From the NCBI GenBank assembly GCA_949130485.1, contig OX422188.1, positions 1,883,722 to 1,947,721 on the forward strand: 64,000 nt of DNA, in the 5' to 3' direction. A program made the position numbers and the translations under genes. Positions within the stretch are counted from its first letter, which is position 1; every line of letters starts with the position of its first letter. Shown here one piece after another: positions 23,630 through 37,657 of the stretch. The notes below the pieces were generated by a model. It was given only the letters and a program-made list of their open reading frames with translations, did no database searches and was not told the DNA's origin. Source of the DNA: Agelas oroides. Lineage: Eukaryota; Porifera; Demospongiae; Agelasida; Agelasidae.

Positions 23630-26600
23630 CTTGACTCTAATTGACTCTCCTACACTCTACCATGGCTCTACTTGAGTCTACTCGGCTCTACTACACTCTA
23701 CCATGGCTCTACTTGGCTATACTTGGCTCTACTACACTCTCCTACACTCTACCATGGCTCTACTTTGCTCTACCTGGCTCTCCTACACTCTACCATGGTT
23801 CTACCCCATTCTACCATGGATTTACCAGACTCTACTTGACTCTACCTGAGTATACTACACTTTTTCATGGGTCTACTTGACTATACTTGACTCCACTTCA
23901 CTCTACTGTGGCTCTACTTTGATTCTACTTCACTCTACCATGGCTCTATTTAGCTGCACCTGACTCTACTACATTCTACCTTGGCTCTACTGCATTCTTC
24001 CATGGCTCTAAGTGACTGTACATGACTTTACAACACTCTACCATGGCTCTACTTAACTCTACTTGATTCTACTGCACTCCACCATGGCTCTACATGGCTC
24101 TACCAGACTCTACTACACTCTTCCATGGCTCTCCTTCTCACTACTACACTCTACCATGGCTCTACTTGACTCTACTTGACTCTCCTACACTCTACCATGG
24201 GTCTACTTGACTCTACTGGGCTCTACTACACTCTACCATGGCTCTCGTTCCCTCTACTTGACTCCACTACACTCTACCATGGCTCTACTCGGCTCTACTT
24301 GACTCTACTATAGTCTACCATGGCTCTACTTGACTTTACATTACTCTACTACGTTCTACCATGCCTCTACGTGGCTCTACTTGGCTCTACTACATTCTAC
24401 CATGGCTCTACATGATTCTACTTGACTCTCCTACACACTATCATGGCTCTACTTGGCTCTACGTGACTCTACTACACTCTACCGTGACTCTACTCCATTC
24501 TACCATGGCTCTACTTAACTCTACTTGACTCTCCTACACTGTACCATGGGTCTACTTGACTCTACTTTGCTCTACTACACTCTACCATGGCTCTCGTTGG
24601 GTCTACTTGACTCTACTACACTCTACCATGCCTCTACTTGGCTCTACTTGACTCTACTACACTCTACCATGGCTCTACTTCACTTTACATTACTCTACTA
24701 CGTTCTACCATGGCTCTAAGTGACTGTACACTACTTTACAACACTCTACCATGGTTTTCCTTGACTCTACTTGACTGTCCTACACTCTACCATGTCTCTA
24801 CTTGACTCTACTGGGCTCTACTACACTCCACCATGGCTCTCATTGTCTCTCCTTGACTCTACTACACTCTAAGATGGATCTACTCGGCTCTCCTTGACTC
24901 TACTGCATTCCTGCACGGCTCTACTTGAGTCTACATTACTCCACTACATTCTACCATGGTTCTACTTGGCTCTACTTGACTCTACTACACTCTACCATGG
25001 CTATACTTCTCACTACTACACTCTATCATGGTTCTCTACTTGACTCTCCTACCCTCTACCATGGCTCTACTTGACTCTACTAGGCTCTACTACACTCTAC
25101 CGTGGCTCTCGTTCCCTCTACTTGACTCCACTACACTCTACCATGGCTCTACTCGGCTCTACTTGACTCTACTACACTCTACCATGGCTCTACTCGGCTC
25201 TACTTGACTCTACTATAGTCTACCATGGCTCTACTTGACTTTACATTACTCTACTACGTTCTACAATGCCTCTACTTGGCTCTACTTGGCTCTACTACAT
25301 TCTACCATGGCTCTACATGATTCTACTTGACTCTCCTACACACCATCACGGCTCTACTTGGCTCTACGTGGCTCTACTACACTCTACCATGGCTCTACTT
25401 GATTCTGCTATGCTGTACCATGGCTCTACTTGGCTCTACTTGAGTCTACTACACTCTACCATGACTCTACTCCATTCTACCATGGCTCTACTTAACTCTA
25501 CTTGACTCTCCTACACTCTACCATGGGTCTACTTGACTCTACTTTGCTCTACTACACTCTACCATGGCTCTCGTTGGGTCTACTTGACTCTACTACACTC
25601 TACCATGCCTCTACTTGGCTCTACTTGACTCTACTACACTCTACCAAGGCTCTACTTCACTTTACATTACTCTACTACGTTCTACCATGGCTCTAAGTGA
25701 CTGTACACTACTTTACAACACTCTACCATGGTTCTCCTTGACTCTACTTGACTGTCCTACACTCTACCATGTCTCTACTTGACTCTATTGGGCTCTACTA
25801 CACTCCACCATGGCTCTCATTGTCTCTACTTGACTCTACTACACTCTAAGATGGATCTACTCGGCTCTCCTTGACTCTACTGCACTCCTCCACGGCTCTA
25901 CTTGAGTCTACATTACTCCACTACATTCTACCATGGTTCTACTTGGCTCTAATTGACTCTTCTACACTCTACCATGGCTCTACTTGAGTCTACTCGGCTC
26001 TACTACACTCTACCATGGCTCTACTTGGCTATACTTGGCTCTACTACACTCTCCTACACTCTACCATGGCTCTACTTTGCTCTACCTGGCTCTCCTACAC
26101 TCTACCATGGTTCTACCCCATTCTACCATGGATTTACCAGACTCTACTTGACTCTACCTGAGTATACTACACTTTTTCATGGGTCTACTTGACTATACTT
26201 GACTCCACTTCACTCTACTGTGGCTCTACTTTGATTCTACTTCACTCTACCATGGCTCTATTTAGCTGCACCTGACTCTACTACATTCTACCTTGGCTCT
26301 ACTGCATTCTTCCATGGCTCTAAGTGACTGTACATGACTTTACAACACTCTACCATGGCTCTACTTAACTCTACTTGATTCTACTGCACTCCACCATGGC
26401 TCTACATGGCTCTACCAGACTCTACTACACTCTTCCATGGCTCTCCTGCTCACTACTACACTCTACCATGGCTCTACTTGACTCTACTTGACTCTCCTAC
26501 ACTCTACCATGGGTCTACTTGACTCTACTGGGCTCTACTACACTCTACCATGGCTCTCGTTCCCTCTACTTGACTCCACTACACTCTACCATGGCTCTAC

Positions 26601-28253
26601 TCGGCTCTACTTGACTCTACTATAGTCTACCATGGCTCTACTTGACTTTACATTACTCTACTACGTTCTACCATGCCTCTACGTAGCTCTACTTGGCTCT
26701 ACTACATTCTACCATGGCTCTACGTGATTCTACTTGACTCTCCTACACACTATCATGGCTCTACTTGGCTCTACGTGACTCTACTACACTCTACCGTGAC
26801 TCTACTCCATTCTACCATGGCTCTACTTAACTCTACTTGACTCTCCTACACTGTACCATGGGTCTACTTGACTCTACTTTGCTCTACTACACTCTACCAT
26901 GGCTCTCGTTGGGTCTACTTGACTCTACTACACTCTACCATGCCTCTACTTGGCTCTACTTGACTCTACTACACTCTACCATGGCTCTACTTCACTTTAC
27001 ATTACTCTACTACGTTCTACCATGGCTCTAAGTGACTGTACACTACTTTACAACACTCTACCATGGTTCTCCTTGACTCTACTTGACTGTCCTACACTCT
27101 ACCATGTCTCTACTTGACTCTACTGGGCTCTACTACACTCCACCATGGCTCTCATTGTCTCTCCTTGACTCTACTACACTCTAAGATGGATCTACTCGGC
27201 TCTCCTTGACTCTACTGCATTCCTGCACGGCTCTACTTGAGTCTACATTACTCCACTACATTCTACCATGGTTCTACTTGGCTCTACTTGACTCTACTAC
27301 ACTCTACCATGGCTATACTCCTCACTACTACACTCTATCATGGTTCTCTACTTGACTCTCCTACCCTCTACCATGGCTCTACTTGACTCTACTAGGCTCT
27401 ACTACACTCTACCGTGGCTCTCGTTCCCTCTACTTGACTCCACTACACTCTACCATGGCTCTACTCGGCTCTACTTGACTCTACTACACTCTACCATGGC
27501 TCTACTCGGCTCTACTTGACTCTACTATAGTCTACCATGGCTCTACTTGACTTTACATTACTCTACTACGTTCTACAATGCCTCTACTTGGCTCTACTTG
27601 GCTCTACTACATTCTACCATGGCTCTACGTGATTCTACTTGACTCTCCTACACACCATCACGGCTCTACTTGGCTCTACGTGGCTCTACTACACTCTACC
27701 ATGGCTCTACTTGATTCTGCTATGCTGTACCATGGCTCTACTTGGCTCTACTTGAGTCTACTACACTCTACCATGACTCTACTCCATTCTACCATGGCTC
27801 TACTTAACTCTACTTGACTCTCCTACACTCTACCATGGGTCTACTTGACTCTACTTTGCTCTACTACACTCTACCATGGCTCTCGTTGGGTCTACTTGAC
27901 TCTACTACACTCTACCATGCCTCTACTTGGCTCTACTTGACTCTACTACACTCTACCAAGGCTCTACTTCACTTTACATTACTCTACTACGTTCTACCAT
28001 GGCTCTAAGTGACTGTACACTACTTTACAACACTCTACCATGGTTCTCCTTGACTCTACTTGACTGTCCTACACTCTACCATGTCTCTACTTGACTCTAT
28101 TGGGCTCTACTACACTCCACCATGGCTCTCATTGCCTCTACTTGACTCTACTACACTCTAAGATGGATCTACTCGGCTCTCCTTGACTCTACTGCACTCC
28201 TCCACGGCTCTACTTGAGTCTACATTACTCCACTACATTCTACCATGGTTCTA
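23630..28253 (+). repeat. 2,312-bp tandem duplication
   Basis: Copies at about 23630-25941 and 25942-28253. Marks at 23641, 24525, 25266 and 25502 recur at exactly +2,312 (25953, 26837, 27578, 27814) with only scattered base changes (for example CTCATTGTCTCTCC against CTCATTGTCTCTAC). The junction falls in GGTTCTACTTGGCTCTA, consistent with unequal exchange in register. Confidence 0.88.
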
Positions 28254-31200
28254 CTTGGCTCTACTTGACTCTACTACACTCTACCATGGCTATACTTCTC
28301 ACTACTACACTCTACCATGGTTCTCTACTTGACTCTCCTACTCTCTACCATGGCTCTACTTGACTCTACTGGGCTCTACTACACTCTACCATGGCTCTCG
28401 TTCCCTCTACTTGACTCCACTACACTCTACCATGGCTCTACTCGGCTCTACTTGACTCTACTACACTCTACCATGGCTCTACTCGGCTCTACTTGACTCT
28501 ACTGCATTCCTCCACGGCTCTACTTGAGTCTACATTACTCCACTACATTCTACCATGGTTCTACTTGGCTCTACTTGACTCTACTACACTCTACCATGGC
28601 TATACTTCTCACTACTACACTCTATCATGGTTCTCTACTTCACTCTCCTACCCTCTACCATGGCTCTACTTGACTCTACTGGGCTCTACTACACTCTACC
28701 GTGACTCTCGTTCCCTCTACTTGACTCCACACACTCTACCATGGCTCTACTCGGCTCTACTTGACTCTACTACACTCTACCATGGCTCTACTCGGCACTA
28801 CTTGACTCTACTATAGTCTACCATGGCTCTACTTGACTTTACATTACTCTACTACGTTCTACCATGCCTCTACTTGGCTCTACTTGGCTCTACTACATTC
28901 TACCATGGCTCTACGTGATTCTACGTGACTCTCCTACACACTATCACGGCTCTACTTGGCTCTACGTGGCTCTACTACACTCTACCATGGCTCTACTTGA
29001 CTCTACTTGACTCTACTATACTCTACCATGACTCTACTCCATTCTACCATGGCTCTACTTAACTCTACTTGACTCTCCTACACTCTACCAAGGGTCTACT
29101 TGACTCTACTTTGCTCTACTACACTCTACCATGGCTCTCGTTGGGTCTACTTGACTCTACTACACTCTACCATGCCTCTACTTGGCTCTACTTGACTCTA
29201 CTACACTCTACCATGGCTCTACTTCACTTTACATTACACTACTACGTTCTACCATGGCTATAAGTGACCGTACACTACTTTACAACACTCTACCATGGTT
29301 CTCCTTGACTCTACTTGACTGTCCTACACTCTACCATGTCTCTACTTGACTCTACTGGGCTCTACTACACTCCACCATGGCTCTCATTGTCTCTCCTTGA
29401 CTCTACTACACTCTAAGATGGATCTACTCGGCTCTCCTTGACTCTACTGCATTCCTCCATGGCTCTACTTGAGTCTACATTACTCCACTACATTCTACCA
29501 TGGTTCTACTTGGCTCTACTTGACTCTACTACACTCTACCATGGCTATACTTCTCACTACTACACTCTACCTTGGTTCTCTACTTGACTCTCCTACCCTC
29601 TACCATGGCTCTACTTGACTCTACTGGGCTCTACTACACTCTACCATGGCTCTCGTTCCCTCTACTTGACTCCACTACACTCTACCATGGCTCTACTCGG
29701 CTCTACTTGACTCTACTATACTCTACCATGGCTCTACTTGACTTTACATTACTCTACTACGTTCTACCATACCTCTACTTGGCTATACTTGGCTCTACTA
29801 CATTCTACCATGGCTCTACGTGATTCTACGTGACTCTTCTACACACTATCATGGCTCTACTTGGCTCTACGTGGCTCTACTACACTCTACCATGGTTCTA
29901 CTTGACTCTACTGGGCTCTACTACACTCTACCATGGCTCTCGTTCCCTCTACTTGACTCCACTACACTCTACCATGGCTCTACTCGGCTCTACTTGACTC
30001 TACTATACTCTACCATGGCTCTACTTGACTTTACATTACTCTACTAAGTTCTACCATACCTCTACTTGGCTATACTTGGCTCTACTACATTCTACCATGG
30101 CTCTACGTGATTCTACTTGACTCTCCTACACACTATCATGGCTCTACTTGGCTCTACGTGGCTCTACTACACTCTACCATGGCTCTACTTGGCTCTACTT
30201 GGCTCCACTACACTCTACCATGACTGTACTCCATTCTACCATGGCTCTACTTGACTCTAGTTGACTCTCCTACACTCTACCTTGGCTCTACTGGATTTTA
30301 CCATGGCTCTAAGTGACTGTACATGACTTTAAAACACTCTACCATGGTTCTACTTCACTCTACTTGACTCTGCTGCACCATGGCTCTACATGGCTCTACC
30401 AGACTCTACTGCATTCTACCATGGCTCTACTTGGCTCTCCTTGACTCTACTACATTCTTCCATGGCTCTACATGACTCTTCATTACTCTACTACGTTCTA
30501 CCATGGCTCTACTTGCATGGCTCTCCGTGACTCTACTACATTCTTCCATGGCTCTACATGACTCTTCATTACTCTACTACGTTCTACCATGGTTCTACTT
30601 GACTCTAATTGACTCTCCTACACTCTACCATGGCTCTACTTGAGTCTACTCGGCTCTACTACACTCTACCATGGCTCTACTTGGCTATACTTGGCTCTAC
30701 TACACTCTCTTACACTCTACCATGGCTCTACTTTGCTCTACTTGGCTCTCCTACACTCTACCATGGTTCTACTCCATTCTACCATAGCTTTACCAGACTC
30801 TACTTGACTCTACCTGAGTATACTACACTTTTCCATGGCTCTACTTGACTATACTTGACTCTACTTGACTATACTTGACTCTACTTCACTCTACCCTGGC
30901 TCTACTTCACTCTACTTGGATCTACTTGATGCTACTACACTCTACCATGGATCAACTTGGCTCTACTTGACTTTTCTACACTCTACCATGGCTCTACTTG
31001 ACTTTACTCCACTCTACTTCACTCTTCTACACTCTATCATGGCTCACCTTAGCTCTACTTGGCTCTACTACATTCTACCATGGATCTACCTGAGTCTACA
31101 CGACTCTACTACAATTTACTAATGCTCCACTTGACTCTATCTGAGTCTGCTACACTCTTCCATGGCTCTACTTAGCTCTACTACACTCTACCATGGCTCT

Positions 31201-33690
31201 ACTTGACTCTACTTTCCAGTACTGCATTCTGCCATGACTCTACTTGACTCTCCTTGACTCTACTACATTCTACCATGGCTCTACTTGGCTCTACTTGACT
31301 CTACTACACTCTACCATGGCTCTACTTGGCTCTACTTGACTCTATTACACTCTACCATGGCTCTACTTTGCTCAATGTGACACTACTTCACTCTACCATG
31401 GGTCTATTTAGCTCCACTAGACTCTACTACATTCTACCTTGGCTCTACTGCATTCTACCATGTCTCTAAGTGAATGTACATAACTTTACAACACTCTACC
31501 ATGGCTCTACTTAACTCTACTTGATTCTACTGCACTCCACCATGGGTATACATGGCTCTACCAGACTCTACTGCCCTCTACCATGGCTCTCCTTGACTCT
31601 ACTTGACTCTCCTACACTCTACCATGCCTCTACTTGACTCTACTGGGCTCTACTACACTCTACCATGGCTCCCATTGCCTCTACTTGACTCTACTACACT
31701 CTACGATGGATCTACTCGGCTCTCCTTGACTCTACTGCCTTCCTCCACGACTCTACTTGAGTCTTCATTACTCCACTACGTTCTACCATGGTTCTACTTC
31801 GCTCTACTTGACTCTACTACACTCTACCATGGTTCTCCTTGACTCTACTTGACTCTCCTACACTCTACCATGGCTCTACTTGACTCCACTGGTCTCTACT
31901 ACACTCTACCATGGCTCTCGATCCTTCTACTTGACTCTACTGCACTCTACCATGGCTCTCCTCGGCTCTACTTGACTCTACTATAGTCTACCATGGCTCT
32001 ACTTGACTTTACATTACTCTACTACGTTCTACCATGCCTCTGCTTGGCTCCACTTGGCTCTACTACATTCTCCCATGGCTCTACGTGATTCTAATTGACT
32101 CTACTATGCTGTACCATGGTTCTACTTGGCTCTACTTGGCTCTATTACACTCTATCATGACTCTACTCCATTCTACCATGGCTCTACTTCACTCTACTTG
32201 ACTCTCCTACACTCTACCATGGCTCTCGTTGGCTCTACTTGACTCTACTACACTCTACCATGGCTCTCCTTCTCACTACTACACTCTACCATGGTTCTCC
32301 TTGACTCTACTTGACTCTCCTACACTCTACCATAGCTCTACTTGACTCCACTGGGCTCTACTACACTCTACCATGGCTCTCGATCCTTCTACTTGACTCT
32401 ACTGCACTCTACCATGGCTCTCCTCGGCTCTACTTGACTCTACTATAGTCTACCATGGCTCTACTTGACTTTACATTACTCTACTACGTTCTACCATGCC
32501 TCTGCTTGGCTCCACTTGGCTCTACTACATTCTCCCATGGCTCTACGTGATTCTAATTGACTCTACTATGCTGTACCATGGTTCTACTTGGCTCTACTTG
32601 GCTCTATTACACTCTACCATGACTCTACTCCATTCTACCATGGCTCTACTTCACTCTACTTGACTCTCCTACACTCTACCATGGCTCTCGTTGGCTCTAC
32701 TTGACTCTACTACACTCTACCATGGCTCTCCTTCTCACTACTACACTCTACCATGGTTCTCCTTGACTCTACTTGACTCTCCTACACTCTACCATAGCTC
32801 TACTTGACTCCACTGGGCTCTATTACACTCTACCAAGGCTCTCGTTCCCTCTACTTGACCCTACTGCACTCTACCATGGCTCTACTCGGCTCTACTTGAC
32901 TCTACTATAGCCTACCATGACTCTACTTGACTTTACATTACTCTACTACGTTCTACCATGCCTCTACTTGGCTCTACTTGGCTCTACTACATTCTCCCAT
33001 GGCTCTACGTGATTCTACTTGACTCTACTATGCTGTACCATGGTTCTACTTGGCTCTACTTGGCTCTATTACACTCTACCATGACTCTACTCCATTCTAC
33101 CATGGCTCTACTTCACTCTACTTGACTCTCCTACACTCTACCATGGCTCTTGTTGGCTCTACTTGACTCTACTACACTCTATCATGGCTCCACTACATTC
33201 TAACTTCTTTACACATTCTACCATGGCTTTACTTGACCCTAGTTGACTCTACTACACTCTACCATGGATCTACTTGGATCTACTTTACTCTAGTACATTC
33301 TACAATGGCTGTACTTGACTCACCATGACTCTACTACATTCTACCATGGTTCTACTTGACTCTACTACAGTCTACCATAGCTCTACTTGGCTCTATACTA
33401 CATTCTACCTTGGCTCTATTGCATTCTACCATGGCTCTGTGACTATGCATTACTTTACAACACTCTACTATGGCTCTACTTGACTCCACTTGACTCTACT
33501 GCACCCCCCATGGCTCTACATGGCCATACTAGACTCTCCTACACTCTACCATGGCTCTACTTGGGTCTACTTGGCTCTACTACACTCTACCCCATGGCTC
33601 TACACCATTCTACCATGGCTCTACCTGACTCTACTTTCCTGTACTGCATTCTACCATGCTCTACTTGGATCTCCTTGACTCCTGGACTCT

Positions 33691-33828
33691 AGTAGAGCCA
33701 TGGTAGAGTGTAGTAGAGCCAAGTAGAGCGAAGTAGAGTGAAGTAAAGTCAAGCAGAGTCAAGTAGAGCCATGGTAGAAAGTAGTAGAGTAATGAAGAGT
33801 CAAGTAGAACCATGAAAGAAATGTAGTC
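33691..33828 (-). repeat. Inverted satellite block, family copy 2
   Basis: Same edges as the 12867-13004 block (CTGGACTCT before, AATGTAGTCCATTC after) and about the same length, with a few substitutions such as AAGTAGAGCGAAG in place of AAGTAGAACCAAG. Confidence 0.86.
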
Positions 33829-36800
33829 CATTCTACCATGGCTCTACTTGACTCTACTTGACTCTCCTGAACTCTACCATGGCTCTACTTGACTTTACAT
33901 TACTCTATACTACGTTCTACCATGGCTCTACTTGGCTCTACTTGACTCTTCTACACACTACCATGGCTCTACTACATTCTACCATGGCTCTACTTAACCA
34001 TACTTGACTCTCCTACACTCTACCATGGTTCTACTCCATTCTACCATGGCTCTACTCCATTCTACCATGGCTCTACTTGACTCTCCTACACTCTACCGTG
34101 GCTCTCGTATGCTCTACTTGACACTACTACACTCTACCATGTCTCTACTTGACTCTACTTGACTCTACTACACTCTACCATGGCTCTACTCGGCTCTACT
34201 TGACTCTACTATACTCTACCATGGCTCTACTTGACTTTACATTACTGTACTACGTTCTACCATTCCTCTACTTGGCTCTACTTGGCTCTACTACATTCTA
34301 CCATGGCTCTACATGATTCTACTTGACTCTCCTACACACTATCATGGCTCTACTTGGCTCTACGTGGCTCTACTACACTCTACCATGGCTCTACTTGACC
34401 CTGCTATGCTGTACCATGGCTCTACTTGGCTCTACTTGGCTCTACTACACTCTACCATGACTCTACTCCATTCTACCATGGCTCTACTTAACTCTACTTG
34501 ACTCTGCTACACTCTACCATGGGTCTACTTGACTCTACTTTGCTCTACTACATTCTACCATGGCTCTCGATGGCTCTACTTGACTCTACTACCCTCTACC
34601 ATGGCTCTACTTGGCTCTACTTGGCTCTGCTACACTCTACCATGACTGTACTCCATTCTACCATGGCTCTACTTGACTCTAGTTGACTCTCCTACACTCT
34701 ACCTTGGCTCTACTGGATTTTACCATGGCTCTAAGTGACTGTACATGACTTTAAAACACTCTACCATGGTTCTACTTCACTCTACTTGACTCTGCTGCAC
34801 CATGGCTCTACATGGCTCTACCAGACTCTACTGCATTCTACCATGGCTCTACTTGGCTCTCCTTGACTCTACTACATTCTTCCATGGCTCTACATGACTC
34901 TTCATTACTCTACTACGTTCTACCATGGCTCTACTTGCATGGCTCTCCTTGACTCTACTACATTCTTCCATGGCTCTACATGACTCTTCATTACTCTACT
35001 ACGTTCTACCATGGTTCTACTTGACTCTAATTGACTCTCCTACACTCTACCATGGCTCTACTTGAGTCTACTCGGCTCTACTACACTCTAACATGGCTCT
35101 ACTTGGCTATACTTGGCTCTACTACACTCTCTTACACTCTACCATGGCTCTACTTTGCTCTACTTGGCTCTCCTACACTCTACCATGGGTCTACTTGAGT
35201 CTACTCGGCTCTACTACACTCTAACATGGCTCTACTTGACTATACTTGACTCTACTTCACTCTACCCTGGCTCTACTTCACTCTACTTGGATCTACTTGA
35301 TGCTACTACACTCTACCATGGATCAACTTGGCTCTACTTGACTTTTCTACACTCTACCATGGCTCTACTTGACTTTACTCCACTCTACTTCACTCTTCTA
35401 CACTCTATCATGGCTCACCTTAGCTCTACTTGGCTCTACTACATTCTACCATGGATCTACCTGAGTCTACACGACTCTACTACAATTTACTAATGCTCCA
35501 CTTGACTCTATCTGAGTCTGCTACACTCTACCATGGCTCTACTTGACTCTACTTTCCAGTACTGCATTCTACCATGACTCTACTTGACTCTCCTTGACTC
35601 TACTACATTCTACCATGGCTCTACTTGGCTCTACTTGACTCTACTACACTCTACCATGGCTCTACTTGGCTCTACTTGACTCTATTACACTCTACCATGG
35701 CTCTACTTTGCTCAATGTGACACTACTTCACTCTACCATGGGTCTATTTAGCTCCACTAGACTCTACTACATTCTACCTTGGCTCTACTGCATTCTACCA
35801 TGTCTCTAAGTGACTGTACATAACTTTACAACACTCTACCATGGCTCTACTTAACTCTACTTGATTCTACTGCACTCCACCATGGGTATACATGGCTCTA
35901 CCAGACTCTACTGCCCTCTACCATGGCTCTCCTTGACTCTACTTGACTCTCCTACACTCTACCATGCCTCTACTTGACTCTACTGGGCTCTACTACACTC
36001 TACCATGGCTCCCATTGCCTCTACTTGACTCTACTACACTCTACGATGGATCTACTCGGCTCTCCTTGACTCTACTGCCTTCCTCCACGACTCTACTTGA
36101 GTCTTCATTACTCCACTACGTTCTACCATGGTTCTACTTCGCTCTACTTGACTCTACTACACTCTACCATGGTTCTCCTTGACTCTACTTGACTCTCCTA
36201 CACTCTACCATGGCTCTACTTGACTCCACTGGGCTCTACTACACTCTACCATGGCTCTCGATCCTTCTACTTGACTCTACTGCACTCTACCATGGCTCTC
36301 CTCGGCTCTACTTGACTCTACTATAGTCTACCATGGCTCTACTTGACTTTACATTACTCTACTACGTTCTACCATGCCTCTGCTTGGCTCCACTTGGCTC
36401 TACTACATTCTCCCATGGCTCTACGTGATTCTAATTGACTCTACTATGCTGTACCATGGTTCTACTTGGCTCTACTTGGCTCTATTACACTCTACCATGA
36501 CTCTACTCCATTCTACCATGGCTCTACTTCACTCTACTTGACTCTCCTACACTCTACCATGGCTCTCGTTGGCTCTACTTGACTCTACTACACTCTACCA
36601 TGGCTCTCCTTCTCACTACTACACCCTACCATGGTTCTCCTTGACTCTACTTGACTCTCCTACACTCTACCATAGCTCTACTTGACTCCACTGGGCTCTA
36701 CTACACTCTACCATGGCTCTCGTTCCCTCTACTTGACCCTACTGCACTCTACCATGGCTCTACTCGGCTCTACTTGACTCTACTATAGCCTACCATGACT

Positions 36801-37560
36801 CTACTTGACTTTACATTACTCTACTACGTTCTACCATGCCTCTACTTGGCTCTACTTGGCTCTACTACATTCTCCCATGACTCTACGTGATTCTACTTGA
36901 CTCTACTATGCTGTACCATGGTTCTACTTGGCTCTACTTGGCTCTATTACACTCTACCATGACTCTACTCCATTCTACCATGGCTCTACTTCACTCTACT
37001 TGACTCTCCTACACTCTACCATGGCTTTCGTTGGCTCTACTTGACTCTACTACACTCTACCATGGCTCTACTTGGCTCTACTTGACTCTACTACACTCTA
37101 TCATGGCTCCACTACATTCTAACTTCTTTACACATTCTACCATGGCTTTACTTGACCCTAGTTGACTCTACTACACTCTACCATGGATCTACTTGGATCT
37201 ACTTTACTCTAGTACATTCTACAATGGCTGTACTTGACTCACCATGACTCTACTACATTCTACCATGTTTCTACTTGACTCTACTACAGTCTACCATAGC
37301 TCTACTTGTGACTATGCATTACTTTACAACACTCTACTATGGCTCTACTTGACTCCACTTGACTCTACTGCACTCCCCCATGGCTCTACATGGCCATACT
37401 AGAGTCTCCTACACTCTACCATGGCTCTACTTGGGTCTACTAGGCTCTACTACACTCTACCCCATGGCTCTACACCATTCTACCATGGCTCTACCTGACT
37501 CTACTTTCCTGTATTGCATTCTACCATGCTCTACTTGGATCTCCTTGACTCCTGGACTCT

Positions 37561-37657
37561 AGTAGAGCCATGGTAGAGTGTAGTAGAGCCAAGTAGAGCG
37601 AAGTAGAGTGAAGTAAAGTCAAGCAGAGTCAAGTAGAACCATGAAAGAAATGTAGTC
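37561..37657 (-). repeat. Inverted satellite block, family copy 3 (shortened)
   Basis: Same edges as copies 1 and 2, but about 41 bp shorter: one CCATGG-bearing stretch is missing between AAGCAGAGTCAAGTAGA and ACCATGAAAGAAATG. The loss of about one 41-bp unit suits slippage or unequal exchange. Confidence 0.85.
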
